DNA of 64,000 bases, from contig NZ_CP029482.1 of assembly GCF_003151075.1 (NCBI RefSeq), positions 5,642,001 through 5,706,000 of the forward strand, given 5' to 3'. Made by a program: the position numbers and the translations under genes. The notes beneath the pieces were generated by a model. It did no database searches. It was not told where the DNA came from and saw nothing but the letters and a program-made list of their open reading frames with translations. Numbering within the stretch: position 1 is the first letter of the stretch; every line of letters starts with the position of its first letter. The DNA comes from Pseudomonas sp. 31-12. Lineage in GTDB: Bacteria; Pseudomonadota; Gammaproteobacteria; Pseudomonadales; Pseudomonadaceae. Of this stretch, positions 43,399 to 55,407 are shown in pieces.

Positions 43399-43722
43399 TC
43401 AGATGTTGAAGCTTTCGCCGCAGCCACATTCACCGCGTACGTTAGGGTTGTTGAACTTGAAGCCTTCGTTCAACCCTTCCTTGACGAAATCGAGTTCGGT
43501 GCCGTCCAGGTAGGCCAGGCTTTTCGGGTCGATGATCACTTTCTCGCCGTGACTTTCGAACACCTGATCCTCTGCAACCACCTCGTCGACAAACTCCAGC
43601 ACGTAGGCAAGGCCGGAACAGCCCGTGGTGCGAACACCCAGACGAATCCCTTCACCTTTGCCGCGCCCGTTGAGGGAGCGTCGCACGTGTTGAGCAGCCG
43701 CTTCTGTCATGCTGATAGCCAT
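43399..43722 (-). CDS. iscA: Fe-S assembly protein IscA
   Basis: A-type carrier of 107 residues. The three conserved cysteines are visible in [10 protein letters not shown] and at the end in [11 protein letters not shown]. It takes clusters from IscU, or iron, and passes them to target proteins. Second to third position in the operon between iscU and hscB. Confidence 0.97.
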   Translation of the reverse strand: MAISMTEAAAQHVRRSLNGRGKGEGIRLGVRTTGCSGLAYVLEFVDEVVAEDQVFESHGEKVIIDPKSLAYLDGTELDFVKEGLNEGFKFNNPNVRGECGCGESFNI

Positions 43723-43750
43723 CGTTGACTCCTTACTCGTCGCTTAATGC

Positions 43751-44137
43751 TTAGATCAAGCCTTTCTTCTGCTTGTAGTCACGAACGGCCGCTTTGATAG
43801 CGTCTTCAGCGAGTACGGAGCAGTGAATTTTTACTGGCGGCAGGGCCAGCTCTTCAGCCAGCTGAGTGTTCTTGATGGTCTCTGCTTCATCCAGAGTCTT
43901 GCCTTTCATCCACTCGGTTGCCAGGGAGCTGGAAGCGATTGCCGAACCGCAACCGTAAGTCTTGAACTTGGCGTCTTCGATGATGCCTTGCTCGTTGACC
44001 TTGATCTGCAGACGCATCACGTCGCCGCACGCCGGAGCGCCGACCATGCCGGTGCCGACATCAGGATCTTCCGCGTCCATCTTGCCGACGTTGCGCGGGT
44101 TTTCGTAGTGGTCGATGACCTTTTCGCTGTAAGCCAT
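43751..44137 (-). CDS. iscU: Fe-S cluster scaffold IscU
   Basis: Scaffold of 128 residues on which [2Fe-2S] clusters are built. Ligands are visible in GAPACGDVMRLQ (Cys), FKTYGCGSAIASSS (Cys) and LPPVKIHCSVLAEDA (the LPPVK motif bound by HscA, and a Cys). Begins MAYSEKVIDHYENPRNVG as in all IscU proteins. Confidence 0.98.
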   Translation of the reverse strand: MAYSEKVIDHYENPRNVGKMDAEDPDVGTGMVGAPACGDVMRLQIKVNEQGIIEDAKFKTYGCGSAIASSSLATEWMKGKTLDEAETIKNTQLAEELALPPVKIHCSVLAEDAIKAAVRDYKQKKGLI

Positions 44138-44219
44138 GGTTCTTAATCCTCACTCATCAGAGAGTCGCTCTTGAGCCCTGAAACCTTGGTTTGCAGGGCC
44201 GGTTTGCGGCGACTTGAAA

Positions 44220-45434
44220 TCAGTGTGCCGCCCACTCGATTTTCGAAATGTCGACACCGTCTTTGTACATGTCCCACAGCGGCGACAAGGTGCGCAGCTT
44301 GGTAACGGCCTCGCAGACTTTCTGCGCGGCGTAGTCGATTTCTTCTTCGGTGGTGAAACGGCCGAAGGTGAAGCGAATCGAGCTGTGTGCCAGTTCGTCG
44401 TTGCGGCCCAGGGCGCGCAGTACGTACGAAGGCTCAAGGGAAGCCGAGGTGCAGGCCGAACCGGACGAAACCGCCAGATCCTTGAGCGCCATGATCAGCG
44501 ACTCGCCTTCAACGTAGTTGAAGCTCAGGTTCAGGTTGTGCGGTACGCGGGCGGTCATGCTGCCGTTGATGTACAGCTCTTCCAGGCCTTCGACCTGTTT
44601 GAAGAAACGGTCGCTCAGGGCTTTGATGCGAATGTTCTCGGCCGCCATGTCTTCCTTGGCTACGCGGAACGCTTCGCCCATGCCGACGATCTGGTGGGTC
44701 GCCAGGGTGCCGGAACGCATGCCACGTTCGTGACCGCCGCCGTGCATGGTCGCTTCGATGCGAACACGCGGCTTGCGGCTGACGTACAGCGCGCCGATGC
44801 CTTTAGGGCCGTAGGTTTTGTGGGCGGAGAACGACATCAGGTCGACTTTCAGCTTCTGCAGGTCGATCTCGACCTTGCCAGTGGACTGAGCGGCGTCGAC
44901 GTGGAACAGAATGCCCTTGGAGCGGGTCAGTTCGCCGATGGCTGCGATGTCGTTGATGGTGCCGATTTCGTTGTTCACGTGCATGACCGAGACCAGGATG
45001 GTGTCGTCGCGCAGAGCGGCCTCGATCATCGCTGGTGTAACCAGGCCATCAGTCTGAGGCTCGAGGTAGGTCACTTCGAAACCTTCACGCTCCAGTTGGC
45101 GCATGGTGTCGAGGACAGCCTTGTGCTCAATCTTGGTGGTGATCAGGTGTTTGCCTTTGGTCGCGTAGAAATGCGCCGCACCCTTGATTGCCAGGTTGTC
45201 GGACTCGGTGGCACCGGAGGTCCAGACGATTTCACGCGGATCGGCGTTGACCAGGTCAGCGACCTGACGGCGAGCGTTTTCGACGGACTCTTCAGCTTTC
45301 CAGCCGAACACGTGGGAACGGGACGCCGGGTTACCGAAGTTTCCGTCAACCAGCAGGCATTCACTCATCTTTTGCGCCACACGCGGATCAACCGGGGTGG
45401 TTGCAGAGTAATCAAGGTAAATCGGCAATTTCAT
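44220..45434 (-). CDS. iscS: Cysteine desulfurase IscS
   Basis: PLP enzyme of 404 residues that removes sulfur from cysteine and gives it to IscU and to tRNA thiolation. The PLP lysine lies in [20 protein letters not shown]. The persulfide-forming cysteine is in the mobile loop [20 protein letters not shown]. An 82-base gap separates it from iscU. Confidence 0.98.
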   Translation of the reverse strand: MKLPIYLDYSATTPVDPRVAQKMSECLLVDGNFGNPASRSHVFGWKAEESVENARRQVADLVNADPREIVWTSGATESDNLAIKGAAHFYATKGKHLITTKIEHKAVLDTMRQLEREGFEVTYLEPQTDGLVTPAMIEAALRDDTILVSVMHVNNEIGTINDIAAIGELTRSKGILFHVDAAQSTGKVEIDLQKLKVDLMSFSAHKTYGPKGIGALYVSRKPRVRIEATMHGGGHERGMRSGTLATHQIVGMGEAFRVAKEDMAAENIRIKALSDRFFKQVEGLEELYINGSMTARVPHNLNLSFNYVEGESLIMALKDLAVSSGSACTSASLEPSYVLRALGRNDELAHSSIRFTFGRFTTEEEIDYAAQKVCEAVTKLRTLSPLWDMYKDGVDISKIEWAAH

Positions 45435-45485
45435 GGACTATCTCCTAAATCAGGCTGGCTGGCGTACCGCTTGGCTCTGTGGCTG

Positions 45486-45977
45486 TCATTCGACGGCGGA
45501 CGCTTCAATCTTGTCCAGGCGTGGCGCCTTGCTGTTGCAACGGCGCTGGTCCTGACGCTGGGCTACTTCTTGCACCTCACGGCGAGTTACAAGGTCAGCC
45601 AAGCTGATACCGCTCAGAAATTCGTGAATCTGCAGGCTCAGATCGCACCACAAGTGGTGGGTCAGGCAGGTGTCGCCTTGATGGCAATCACCCTGGCCCT
45701 GGCATTTGGTCGCATCGACCGATTCGTTCACCGCATCGATCACCTGGGCGACCTGGATGCCCTGCATGTCGCGGGACAGTTGGTAGCCACCGCCCGGGCC
45801 ACGAACGCTGGAAACCAGATTGCTGCGGCGCAATTTGGCGAAGAGCTGTTCGAGGTAGGACAGGGAGATGCCTTGGCGCTCGGAGATATCGGCCAGGGAC
45901 ACCGGCCCGTGCTGCGCGTGCAACGCCAGGTCAAGCATGGCGGTTACGGCGTATCGGCCTTTTGTAGTCAGTCGCAT
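45486..45977 (-). CDS. iscR: Iron-sulfur regulator IscR
   Basis: Rrf2-family repressor of 163 residues that senses the cell's cluster supply. The helix-turn-helix region [20 protein letters not shown] starts at the ATG at 45977. The cluster ligands Cys-Cys-Cys-His are in [21 protein letters not shown]. First gene of the isc operon. A recognisable IscR-binding site overlaps its promoter, so it should repress its own operon when it holds a cluster. Confidence 0.97.
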   Translation of the reverse strand: MRLTTKGRYAVTAMLDLALHAQHGPVSLADISERQGISLSYLEQLFAKLRRSNLVSSVRGPGGGYQLSRDMQGIQVAQVIDAVNESVDATKCQGQGDCHQGDTCLTHHLWCDLSLQIHEFLSGISLADLVTRREVQEVAQRQDQRRCNSKAPRLDKIEASAVE

Positions 45978-46008
45978 GGACAATTACCACGGAGTTCGGA
46001 ATGGGGCG

Positions 46009-46041
46009 AGTATGCAATTCCCGAGTATTTAAGTCAACTAT
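46009..46041 (-). promoter_or_regulatory. isc promoter with type 1 IscR-binding site
   Basis: On the minus strand, -35 TTGACT (46037-46032), a 17-base spacer and -10 CATACT (46014-46009) precede iscR by about 30 bases. The overlapping sequence ATAGTTGACTTAAATACTCG fits the type 1 IscR consensus (ATASYYGACTRWWWYAGTC...). Binding there would block the -35 box, so self-repression is a good inference. Confidence 0.75.
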
Positions 46042-46136
46042 AAGACCTAGTACTTTAGTCAGGATTACCCGCAAAAGAGCGGCCGCATCATAGCAAAGGC
46101 TGGCGGCGTACAGCCAGCAATTGCGCGTTATCGCTC

Positions 46137-46200
46137 TTCGCGAGCAAGCCCGCTCCCACAAGGACGATGAGCATCCTGTGGGAGCGGGCTTGCTCGCGAA
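46137..46200. repeat. REP-type inverted repeat pair
   Basis: Perfect 24-base arms (46137-46160 and 46177-46200) with the TTCGCGAGCAAGCCCGCTCC core lie between the iscR promoter and the end of cysE. The short spacer would give a very stable hairpin. Confidence 0.85.
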
Positions 46201-46214
46201 GGGGTCAGCGCAGT

Positions 46215-46991
46215 TCAGCTGGCCTGACTCTGATCCTTGTCCTTCACACAGGCGAAGTCTTCTTCGCGCAGCTCAGGCAGATCTTTCGCACAGTAATTAC
46301 TGCCCAGATCCTTCAACGCCCCGCACATCCCCTCCAGACGCCCATCAACCGCTTGCAAGTGGTCGAGCAACTGATTGATGGCTCGCGCCACCGGGTCAGG
46401 CATGTCTTCGCCAACACCGTAGGCATCGAAACCGATCTTCTCGGCCATGGCCTTGCGTTTGGCGTCTGTCTCTTCGTCGGATTTGACGATGATCCGCCCC
46501 GGAATCCCGACCACAGTCGCACCCGGCGGCACAGCCTTGGTCACCACCGCATTGGAACCGACCTTGGCCCCAGCGCCGACCGTAAACGGGCCGAGCACCT
46601 TGGCGCCCGCCCCTACCACCACGCCATCTTCCAATGTCGGGTGACGCTTGCCCTTGTTCCAGCTGGTGCCGCCCAGGGTCACACCCTGATAAAGGGTGAC
46701 GTCATTGCCGATTTCAGCGGTTTCACCGATGACAATACCCATGCCATGGTCAATAAAGAAGCGACGACCGACCTTGGCGCCCGGATGGATCTCGATCCCG
46801 GTCAACCAGCGACCGAAGTTCGACACCAGACGCGCCAGCCACTTCCAGCCCATGCCCCACAGGGCCGATGACAGGCGATGTATCCAAATGGCATGCATGC
46901 CCGGGTAGCAAGTCAGGACTTCAAAGGCGTTGCGCGCTGCCGGGTCACGATGGAAAACACTCTGGATATCTTCACGCAAACGCTCGAACAT
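46215..46991 (-). CDS. cysE: Serine O-acetyltransferase
   Basis: Makes O-acetylserine, the precursor of cysteine. It has 258 residues. An N-terminal helical domain precedes the left-handed beta-helix of hexapeptide repeats (about 70-190), with [15 protein letters not shown] and [20 protein letters not shown] holding the active-site residues. It is encoded next to the isc operon, which consumes cysteine; the promoter regions are separate. trmJ lies immediately upstream on the same strand (two bases). Confidence 0.95.
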   Translation of the reverse strand: MFERLREDIQSVFHRDPAARNAFEVLTCYPGMHAIWIHRLSSALWGMGWKWLARLVSNFGRWLTGIEIHPGAKVGRRFFIDHGMGIVIGETAEIGNDVTLYQGVTLGGTSWNKGKRHPTLEDGVVVGAGAKVLGPFTVGAGAKVGSNAVVTKAVPPGATVVGIPGRIIVKSDEETDAKRKAMAEKIGFDAYGVGEDMPDPVARAINQLLDHLQAVDGRLEGMCGALKDLGSNYCAKDLPELREEDFACVKDKDQSQAS

Positions 46992-46993
46992 TT

Positions 46994-47764
46994 TTAATCC
47001 TTCCGCTTTAGAAGCTCGCCACGGGCCGCTTTCTGGGTTTCCGTGAGGATGCCACGCAATATATTCATTTCCGCCCGGCTGACCGAGCTTCGACCGTACA
47101 ACCGGCGCAGGCGCGCCATCAAGTGCCGCGGCTTTTCCGGATCGAGGAATTCGATGGCCACCAGGGTTTGCTCCAGGTGCTCATAGAATCGCTCCAGCTC
47201 ATCCATGGTCGCCAGCTCACCACTTTTGGTGGAGGCCACTTCATCCTTCTCGACCTTGCTCGGCTGGCCTTGGGCCGCGAGCCAGGACATGCGCACTTCA
47301 TAGCTCAACACCTGCACCGCTGCCCCAAGGTTCAGCGAACTGAACTCAGGGTCTGATGGGATGTGCACGTGATAATGACATCGCTGCAGCTCTTCATTGG
47401 TCAGGCCGGAATCTTCACGACCAAAGACCAAGGCGATCTCGGCACCCGACGCGGCTTCCTCGACCACCTTCACGCCGCATTCGCGGGGATCAAGCAACGG
47501 CCAGGGAATACGCCGGTCACGGGCGCTGGTACCGAGCACCAGATTGCAGCCGACCAAGGCATCTTCCAAGGTGGCGACGACTTGCGCGTTTTCAAGGATG
47601 TCCCCGGCGCCGGAAGCGCGAGCATCGGCCTCGTGGTGCGGGAACAGCCGCGGTTCGACCAGCACCAGCCGCGACAGGCCCATGTTCTTCATGGCACGCG
47701 CAGCCCCGCCGATGTTGCCGGGGTGGCTGGTATTGACCAGGACGACACGAATGTTTTGCAGCAC
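46994..47764 (-). CDS. trmJ: tRNA (cytidine/uridine-2'-O-)-methyltransferase TrmJ
   Basis: SPOUT-class methyltransferase that methylates the ribose at position 32 of tRNAs. The GTG at 47764 (then [18 protein letters not shown]) is preferred as start, giving 256 residues as in other pseudomonads. An ATG 16 codons upstream is also possible. The trefoil-knot motifs [19 protein letters not shown] and [19 protein letters not shown] bind SAM. It is two bases upstream of cysE and divergent from suhB. Confidence 0.93.
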   Translation of the reverse strand: MLQNIRVVLVNTSHPGNIGGAARAMKNMGLSRLVLVEPRLFPHHEADARASGAGDILENAQVVATLEDALVGCNLVLGTSARDRRIPWPLLDPRECGVKVVEEAASGAEIALVFGREDSGLTNEELQRCHYHVHIPSDPEFSSLNLGAAVQVLSYEVRMSWLAAQGQPSKVEKDEVASTKSGELATMDELERFYEHLEQTLVAIEFLDPEKPRHLMARLRRLYGRSSVSRAEMNILRGILTETQKAARGELLKRKD

Positions 47765-47909
47765 GGGAGGCGTCTCGAACACAGAAATGGGGAGCAGAAT
47801 CTTACAGTTCATCCTACCGTTAAGCTATGAAAGCGAACACCAACCTTCACCTGTAGAAAAGTTCTGATAGAATGCCCGGCTTTCTTTAACAACCTTAGGT
47901 GACACATCC

Positions 47910-48728
47910 ATGCAGCCCATGCTGAATATCGCGCTGCGCGCCGCCCGCAGCGCCAGTGAATTGATCTTCCGCTCCATCGAGCGCCTGGATACCATCAAGG
48001 TCGACGAAAAAGACGCCAAGGATTACGTATCCGAGGTGGATCGCGCCGCCGAACAGAAAATCATCGACGCACTGCGCAAGGCCTACCCGAATCACTCGAT
48101 CATGGGTGAAGAAACCGGCATGCACGCCGGCACCGGGATCGAAGGCGAAGAATACCTGTGGATCATCGATCCGCTGGACGGCACCACCAACTTCCTGCGC
48201 GGCATTCCTCACTTCGCTGTCAGCATCGCCTGCAAATACCGCGGTCGCCTGGAACACGCTGTTGTTCTGGACCCGGTTCGCCAGGAAGAATTCACCGCCA
48301 GCCGTGGTCGCGGCGCCCAACTGAACGGTCGTCGCCTGCGCGTCAGCGGTCGCACCAGCCTGGACGGCGCCCTGCTGGGTACCGGCTTCCCGTTCCGTGA
48401 CGACCAGATGGACAACCTCGACAACTACCTGGGCATGTTCCGCGCCCTGGTGGGCCAGACCGCCGGCATCCGCCGCGCAGGTTCGGCGAGCCTGGACCTG
48501 GCCTACGTGGCTGCCGGCCGTTTCGATGCGTTCTGGGAGTCGGGCCTGTCCGAGTGGGACATGGCTGCAGGCGCCCTGCTGATCCAGGAAGCTGGCGGTT
48601 TGGTGAGCGACTTCACCGGCGGCCACGATTTCCTTGAGAAAGGCCACATCGTTGCCGGCAACACCAAGTGCTTCAAAGCAGTGCTGACGGCGATCCAGCC
48701 GCACCTGCCGGCTTCGCTGAAGCGCTAA
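47910..48728 (+). CDS. suhB: Inositol-1-monophosphatase family protein SuhB
   Basis: Magnesium-dependent phosphatase of 272 residues; SuhB also binds the Nus complex and assists rRNA synthesis in E. coli. Metal-site motifs are present: GEETG (Glu), WIIDPLDGTTNFLRG (Asp, Asp) and SGLSEWDMAAGALLIQEAGG (Asp). It begins MLNIALRAARSASELIF after one preceding MQP. A TAGAAT -10-like box (47869-47874) lies about 35 bases upstream, and a terminator follows. Confidence 0.95.
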   Translation: MQPMLNIALRAARSASELIFRSIERLDTIKVDEKDAKDYVSEVDRAAEQKIIDALRKAYPNHSIMGEETGMHAGTGIEGEEYLWIIDPLDGTTNFLRGIPHFAVSIACKYRGRLEHAVVLDPVRQEEFTASRGRGAQLNGRRLRVSGRTSLDGALLGTGFPFRDDQMDNLDNYLGMFRALVGQTAGIRRAGSASLDLAYVAAGRFDAFWESGLSEWDMAAGALLIQEAGGLVSDFTGGHDFLEKGHIVAGNTKCFKAVLTAIQPHLPASLKR

Positions 48729-48740
48729 GCGAACGCCCAC

Positions 48741-48769
48741 AAAAAAGCACCCTTCGGGGTGCTTTTTTT
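48741..48769 (+). terminator. suhB terminator
   Basis: Stem AAAAAAGCACCC / GGGTGCTTTTTT around a TTCGG-type loop, 12 bases after the suhB stop codon. It could work on both strands. Confidence 0.9.
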
Positions 48770-48806
48770 ATGCCTGGGATTCGTCCCCGAAAACACCGAC
48801 GATTCC

Positions 48807-48896
48807 TGTGGGAGCGAGCCTGCTCGCGATGACTGAGCCACATTCAACATTAATGGAGGCTGACACACCGCTATCGCGAGCAGGCTCGCTCCCACA
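48807..48896. repeat. REP-type inverted repeat pair
   Basis: Perfect 24-base arms (48807-48830 and 48873-48896) of the TGTGGGAGCGAGCCTGCTCG type lie between two convergent genes, flanked by a terminator on each side. Confidence 0.85.
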
Positions 48897-48929
48897 GGGG
48901 ACTTGTGGTGAGGCATAAATTTCGGGCAC

Positions 48930-48959
48930 AAAAAAAGCACCCCGCAGGGTGCTTCTTTT
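48930..48959 (-). terminator. Terminator of the glycine-zipper gene
   Basis: Minus-strand stem AAGCACCC / GGGGTGCTT with a T-run (plus-strand A-run at 48930-48936), 21 bases after the stop codon of the next gene. Confidence 0.85.
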
Positions 48960-48979
48960 GAATCTGAATTTCAGCTTTG

Positions 48980-49528
48980 TTAGTGGGCCTGCTCATTCTG
49001 CGACAGGACCAGCTTGCCTTCCTTGTCGACCGGAATCTGGTTGCCCGGATCACGATCCATCCGCACCTTGCCTTCCTTGCCGTCCAGCGAATAACGAACG
49101 TCGTAGCCTACAACCTTGTCGCTGATGTCATTCACGGTGTTACAGCGAGTCTGAGTCGTGGTGTAGGTGTCACGCTCTTGCATGCCTTCCTGAACCTTGT
49201 TGCCCGCATAACCACCACCGACAGCGCCTGCGACCGTGGCAATCTTCTTGCCGGTGCCGCCGCCGATCTGGTTACCCAGCAAACCACCTGCCAATGCACC
49301 GACCACTGTACCGGCGATCTGGTGTTGGTCTTTCACCGGCGCTTGCCGGGTCACTGCTACATCCTTGCACACTTCACGTGGCGTCTTGATTTGTGTCTTG
49401 ACCGGTTCAACGGCTAGCACTTGCGCATACTCAGGGCCGCTTTTAACCAGGCTGTAGGTGGCAACAGCACCCCCGGCAGTTACACCGACAGCACCCAATA
49501 CCGCACCAACCAGCAACGACTTGTTCAC
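48980..49528 (-). CDS. Glycine-zipper 2TM domain protein
   Basis: Envelope protein of 182 residues. The GTG at 49528 is chosen because AGGAGG stands five bases before it; a longer frame is poorly supported. It has an N-terminal hydrophobic signal/anchor (LLVGAVLGAVGVTAGGAVAT). A central glycine-zipper segment (about 80-115; GTVVGALAGGLLGNQIGGGT then GAVGGGYAGNKVQ) is typical of SlyB/YMGG-like outer-membrane proteins. The C-terminus is soluble and charged. The precise function is unknown. It is a single gene with its own terminator. Confidence 0.85.
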   Translation of the reverse strand: MNKSLLVGAVLGAVGVTAGGAVATYSLVKSGPEYAQVLAVEPVKTQIKTPREVCKDVAVTRQAPVKDQHQIAGTVVGALAGGLLGNQIGGGTGKKIATVAGAVGGGYAGNKVQEGMQERDTYTTTQTRCNTVNDISDKVVGYDVRYSLDGKEGKVRMDRDPGNQIPVDKEGKLVLSQNEQAH

Positions 49529-49587
49529 ATGAACCTCCTGACCATCACATGCGGGCAAAGCCCGCGCTTCTCCCAGCCTTGGAGCAT

Positions 49588-49620
49588 AAAAAAAGGCGCG
49601 AGTTCAACTCGCGCCTTTTT
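49588..49620 (-). terminator. Terminator of the queA-secF operon
   Basis: Stem AAAAAGGCGCGAGTT / AACTCGCGCCTTTTT with an eight-base T-run on the minus strand, 28 bases after the secF stop codon. Confidence 0.9.
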
Positions 49621-49648
49621 CGGCTGACAGCTGGAAAAGCGATGGCCG

Positions 49649-50563
49649 TTATGGACGGTCGTCGACTTCCTTGTCAGTAACCACAGGAGCAATCAGATCT
49701 TCGCTGCTCAGGTTCAGCCAGATCAGCACCACGTTCGCGATGTAGATCGACGAGTAGGTACCCGCCAGAACACCGATGAACAGGGCGATGGAGAAGCCGA
49801 ACAGGTTGTCGCCACCGAAGAACAGCAAAGCAGCGATCGCCAGCAAGGTGGAGATCGACGTCGCCATGGTCCGCAGCAGGGTTTGCGTGGTCGAGATGTT
49901 GATGTTCTCGATCAGGCTGGCCTTGCGCAGTACACGGAAGTTCTCACGAACCCGGTCGAATACCACGATGGTGTCGTTGAGCGAGTAACCAATGATCGCC
50001 AGTACCGCCGCCAGCACCGTCAGATCGAAGGTGATCTGGAAGAACGACAGGATACCGATGGTCACGATCACGTCGTGGATCAGCGAAACGATGGCACCGA
50101 CCGCGAACTTCCACTGAAAGCGGAAAGCCAGGTAGATCAGAATGCCGCCCAGCGCCATCAGCATGCCGAGGCCGCCCTGGTCGCGCAGCTCTTCACCGAC
50201 CTGCGGGCCGACGAACTCGACGCGCTTGACCATCGCCGGGTTGTCGCCGCCGACTTTCAGCAGCGCTTCGGCCACTTGATGGCCCAGCTGCGGGTCCTCA
50301 CCCGGCATGCGCACCAGCAAATCGGTAGTCGCACCGAAGCTCTGCACGATTGCCTCGTGATAGCCCGAAGTAGCCAGCTGCTCACGCACCTTGGTGACAT
50401 CGGCCGGACGCTCGTAGGTCAGCTCGATGAGCGTACCGCCGGTGAAGTCCAGGCCCCAGTTCATGCCCTTGGTGGCGACGCTGAACAAAGCCAGCACCGT
50501 AAGGAACAATGTGACGCCGAACGCAACGTTGCGAACGCCCATGAAGTTGATTGTACGTAACAT
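49649..50563 (-). CDS. secF: Protein translocase subunit SecF
   Basis: Inner-membrane part of the SecDF complex, which uses the proton gradient to pull proteins across the membrane. It has 304 residues, six membrane segments, and the motifs GLDFTGGTLIEL near the N-terminus and AAVLAIIGYSLNDTIVVFDR (RND fold). It follows secD by nine bases. Confidence 0.97.
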   Translation of the reverse strand: MLRTINFMGVRNVAFGVTLFLTVLALFSVATKGMNWGLDFTGGTLIELTYERPADVTKVREQLATSGYHEAIVQSFGATTDLLVRMPGEDPQLGHQVAEALLKVGGDNPAMVKRVEFVGPQVGEELRDQGGLGMLMALGGILIYLAFRFQWKFAVGAIVSLIHDVIVTIGILSFFQITFDLTVLAAVLAIIGYSLNDTIVVFDRVRENFRVLRKASLIENINISTTQTLLRTMATSISTLLAIAALLFFGGDNLFGFSIALFIGVLAGTYSSIYIANVVLIWLNLSSEDLIAPVVTDKEVDDRP

Positions 50564-50572
50564 GGCAGCCCC

Positions 50573-52444
50573 TTAAATCCACAACTTCTTGAAGTCACGA
50601 CCGCCGAAGATCAGGTTGACCATCGCGCGGGTCACCATGATGGCCGTGAACATCGAGGTAAAGATCCCGAGGGACATGGTCACTGCGAAACCTTTGACCG
50701 GGCCTGTGCCCATCGCAAAGAGAATCCCGCCGACCAGCAATGTGGTCAGGTTGGCGTCGAGAATCGCAGTAAATGCCCGGCCGAAGCCTTCGTTGATTGC
50801 CCGTTGTACGGTCATGCCCGCCGCGATCTCTTCACGAATCCGCGAGAAGATCAGCACGTTGGCATCGACCGCCATACCCATGGTCAATACGATACCGGCG
50901 ATACCCGGCAGGGTCAGCGTTGCCCCCAGCAGCGACATCAAGGCCAACAGCAACACCATGTTCACCGACAGTGCGACGGTGGCGATGATGCCGAAGAAGC
51001 GATAGATGGCGATGATGAACAGCGAGACAAACAGCATGCCCCACAGCGATGCATCGACACCTTTGATGATGTTGTCCGCACCCAGGCTCGGGCCAATGGT
51101 ACGTTCTTCAGCGAAGTACATCGGGGCAGCCAGACCACCGGCACGCAGCAGCAGCGCCAGTTCGGACGACTCGCCCTGACCGTTCAGGCCAGTGATGCGG
51201 AATTGAGCACCCAGCGGCGACTGGATGGTCGCCAGGCTGATGATCTTCTTTTCTTCTTTAAACGTTTGAACCGCTACGTCTTTCTCGACACCGTTCACCA
51301 TTTGTTTGGTGTACGTGGTGACCGGACGCTGCTCGATGAAGATCACCGCCATGCTGCGACCGACGTTGCTGCGGGTCGCACGACTCATCAGCTCGCCACC
51401 GTGGCCATCCAGACGGATGTTCACTTCTGGCGTGCCGTGCTCGCCGAAGCCAGCCTTGGCGTCAGTCACCTGGTCACCGGTGATGATCAGGCCACGCTCG
51501 ATCTGTGCCGGCGGACGATTGCCTTCACGGAACTCGAAGCTTTCGGAAGTGGCTTTCGAAGCGCCCGGCTCAGCGGCCAGACGGAACTCAAGGTTGGCCG
51601 TCTTGCCGAGGATACGCTTGGCTTCTGCGGTGTCCTGTACGCCCGGCAGCTCAACCACGATGCGGTTGGCGCCCTGACGCTGAACGATCGGTTCGGCAAC
51701 ACCCAGTTCGTTGACGCGGTTACGTACCGTGGTCAAGTTCTGCTTGATGGAGTATTCGCGGATTTCCGCCAGCTTGGCCGGGGTCATCGCCAGACGCAGC
51801 ACCGCCTGACCATTGAGGTCGGCCGGAACAATGTCGAAATCGTTGAAGTTCTTGCGGATCAGCGCACGGGCCTGTTCGCGGGAAGCTTCATCACTGAAAC
51901 CCAGCTGAATGGCGCCGTTGAGTTGCGGCAGACTGCGATAGCGCAGTTTCTCTTTACGCAACAGGCTCTTTACATCGCCTTCGTACACTTTCAAGCGTGC
52001 GTCGAGGGCTTTGTCCATGTCCACTTCGAGCAGGAAGTGCACACCACCGGACAAGTCCAGACCCAGCTTCATCGGGTGCGCAGCGAGGTTGCGCAGCCAT
52101 TGCGGGGTGGTTTGTGCCAGGTTCAGCGCGACGACGTAGTCATCACCCAACGCCTTGCGCACAACGTCTTTGGCCGGCAGCTGATCTTCAGCCTTGGTCA
52201 GACGAATCAGACCACCCTTGCCATTGGCCGCCAGCGTGGCTGCCTTGACGTTGATCCCGGATTCCTTGAGCGCAGCGCTCACACGATCCAGATCAGCCTG
52301 AGTGACTTGCAGCGAAGTGCTTGCGCCGCTGACCTGAATGGCCGGGTCATCAGGATATAAATTGGGAGCGGAATAAATCAGACCGACCGCCAGCACCGCC
52401 AGGATCAGAATGTATTTCCACAGAGGGTATTTGTTCAGCATCAC
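50573..52444 (-). CDS. secD: Protein translocase subunit SecD
   Basis: Partner of SecF, 623 residues. It has an N-terminal membrane helix (KYPLWKYILILAVLAVGLIY), a large periplasmic domain with the D1-D5 motif LGLDLSGGVHFLLEVDMDKA, and five C-terminal membrane segments with GMAVDANVLIFSRIREE. Two consecutive ATG codons open the gene (52444 or 52441). yajC lies upstream. Confidence 0.97.
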   Translation of the reverse strand: MMLNKYPLWKYILILAVLAVGLIYSAPNLYPDDPAIQVSGASTSLQVTQADLDRVSAALKESGINVKAATLAANGKGGLIRLTKAEDQLPAKDVVRKALGDDYVVALNLAQTTPQWLRNLAAHPMKLGLDLSGGVHFLLEVDMDKALDARLKVYEGDVKSLLRKEKLRYRSLPQLNGAIQLGFSDEASREQARALIRKNFNDFDIVPADLNGQAVLRLAMTPAKLAEIREYSIKQNLTTVRNRVNELGVAEPIVQRQGANRIVVELPGVQDTAEAKRILGKTANLEFRLAAEPGASKATSESFEFREGNRPPAQIERGLIITGDQVTDAKAGFGEHGTPEVNIRLDGHGGELMSRATRSNVGRSMAVIFIEQRPVTTYTKQMVNGVEKDVAVQTFKEEKKIISLATIQSPLGAQFRITGLNGQGESSELALLLRAGGLAAPMYFAEERTIGPSLGADNIIKGVDASLWGMLFVSLFIIAIYRFFGIIATVALSVNMVLLLALMSLLGATLTLPGIAGIVLTMGMAVDANVLIFSRIREEIAAGMTVQRAINEGFGRAFTAILDANLTTLLVGGILFAMGTGPVKGFAVTMSLGIFTSMFTAIMVTRAMVNLIFGGRDFKKLWI

Positions 52445-52504
52445 GCCGCCCGCTTATGACGCGGGGCGCCTTGCGCGCCCCGTCGATTGAGTAGAAGTTG
52501 AAAC

Positions 52505-52843
52505 TTAGATCGCTTTGAGCGTGCCTTTTGGCAGCGTGGCGGCGATGGCGCCTTTCTGGAATTTCATTTCGACGGTGTCGGAGACTTCCAGAACAACGAA
52601 GTCGTCGGACACTTTGGTGATCTTGCCGGCGATACCACCGGTGGTCACAACTTCGTCACCTTTTTGCAGGCTGCCCAGCAGGGTTTTCTGCTCTTTGGCG
52701 CGCTTGGCCTGTGGACGCCAGATCATCAGGTAGAAGATGACCAGGAAACCGACCAGGAAAATCCACTCGAAACCGCCACCCATTGGGCCGGCAGCAGCAG
52801 GTGCAGCAGCGTCAGCCATGGCATTAGAGATAAAAAAGCTCAT
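52505..52843 (-). CDS. yajC: Preprotein translocase subunit YajC
   Basis: Small inner-membrane accessory of SecDF, 112 residues. One membrane helix (FEWIFLVGFLVIFYLMIW) is followed by the conserved RPQAKRAKEQKTLLGSLQKG and VVTTGGIAGKI region. Located between tgt and secD, as usual. Confidence 0.96.
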   Translation of the reverse strand: MSFFISNAMADAAAPAAAGPMGGGFEWIFLVGFLVIFYLMIWRPQAKRAKEQKTLLGSLQKGDEVVTTGGIAGKITKVSDDFVVLEVSDTVEMKFQKGAIAATLPKGTLKAI

Positions 52844-52886
52844 TTAGCACTCCAGTTGCAAATGTTGAATCTTGGGGTCAGAAAAC

Positions 52887-55066
<2,180 letters not shown>

Positions 55067-55173
55067 GATGGGGTTCGTCTAGCAGGGGCCGGAAGTCTAG
55101 CCGAAATAGTGAAAATTCTCTATGTACCTGATTGACCGACGGTAATCTCATCTCTATACTTCGCCGCCATTGA

Positions 55174-55258
55174 GCCCTGATGGCGGAATTGGTAGACGCG
55201 GCGGATTCAAAATCCGTTTTCGAAAGGAGTGGGAGTTCGAGTCTCCCTCGGGGCACCA
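55174..55258 (+). tRNA. tRNA-Leu(CAA)
   Basis: An 85-base cloverleaf including the encoded CCA. The acceptor stem GCCCTGA pairs with TCGGGGC (one G-U pair). The anticodon loop TTCAAAA gives anticodon CAA, which reads UUG. The long variable arm typical of tRNA-Leu and the GTTCGAG TΨC loop are present. A terminator follows. tRNA 3' ends of this class are often integration sites, and a foreign segment starts about 900 bases downstream. Confidence 0.95.
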
Positions 55259-55267
55259 AAATTAAGA

Positions 55268-55296
55268 AAGGTCTTGCTTAGCAAGGCCTTTTTTTT
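55268..55296 (+). terminator. tRNA-Leu terminator
   Basis: Stem AAGGTCTTGC / GCAAGGCCTT with a TTA loop and a run of eight T, ten bases after the tRNA. Confidence 0.9.
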
Positions 55297-55330
55297 CGTC
55301 TGCGATAAAGTGGCTGACACCCCGCCGACC

Positions 55331-55354
55331 TGTAGGAGCCGGCTTGCTGGCGAT
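55331..55354. repeat. Single diverged REP unit
   Basis: One unpaired REP-like sequence, TGTAGGAGCCGGCTTGCTGG and following, between the tRNA terminator and a small hypothetical gene. Confidence 0.6.
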
Positions 55355-55407
55355 GCTTTTGATCTTCTCGTTCTCGGTTGGTACGACAATTCTCAAGGAT
55401 TCACCCC

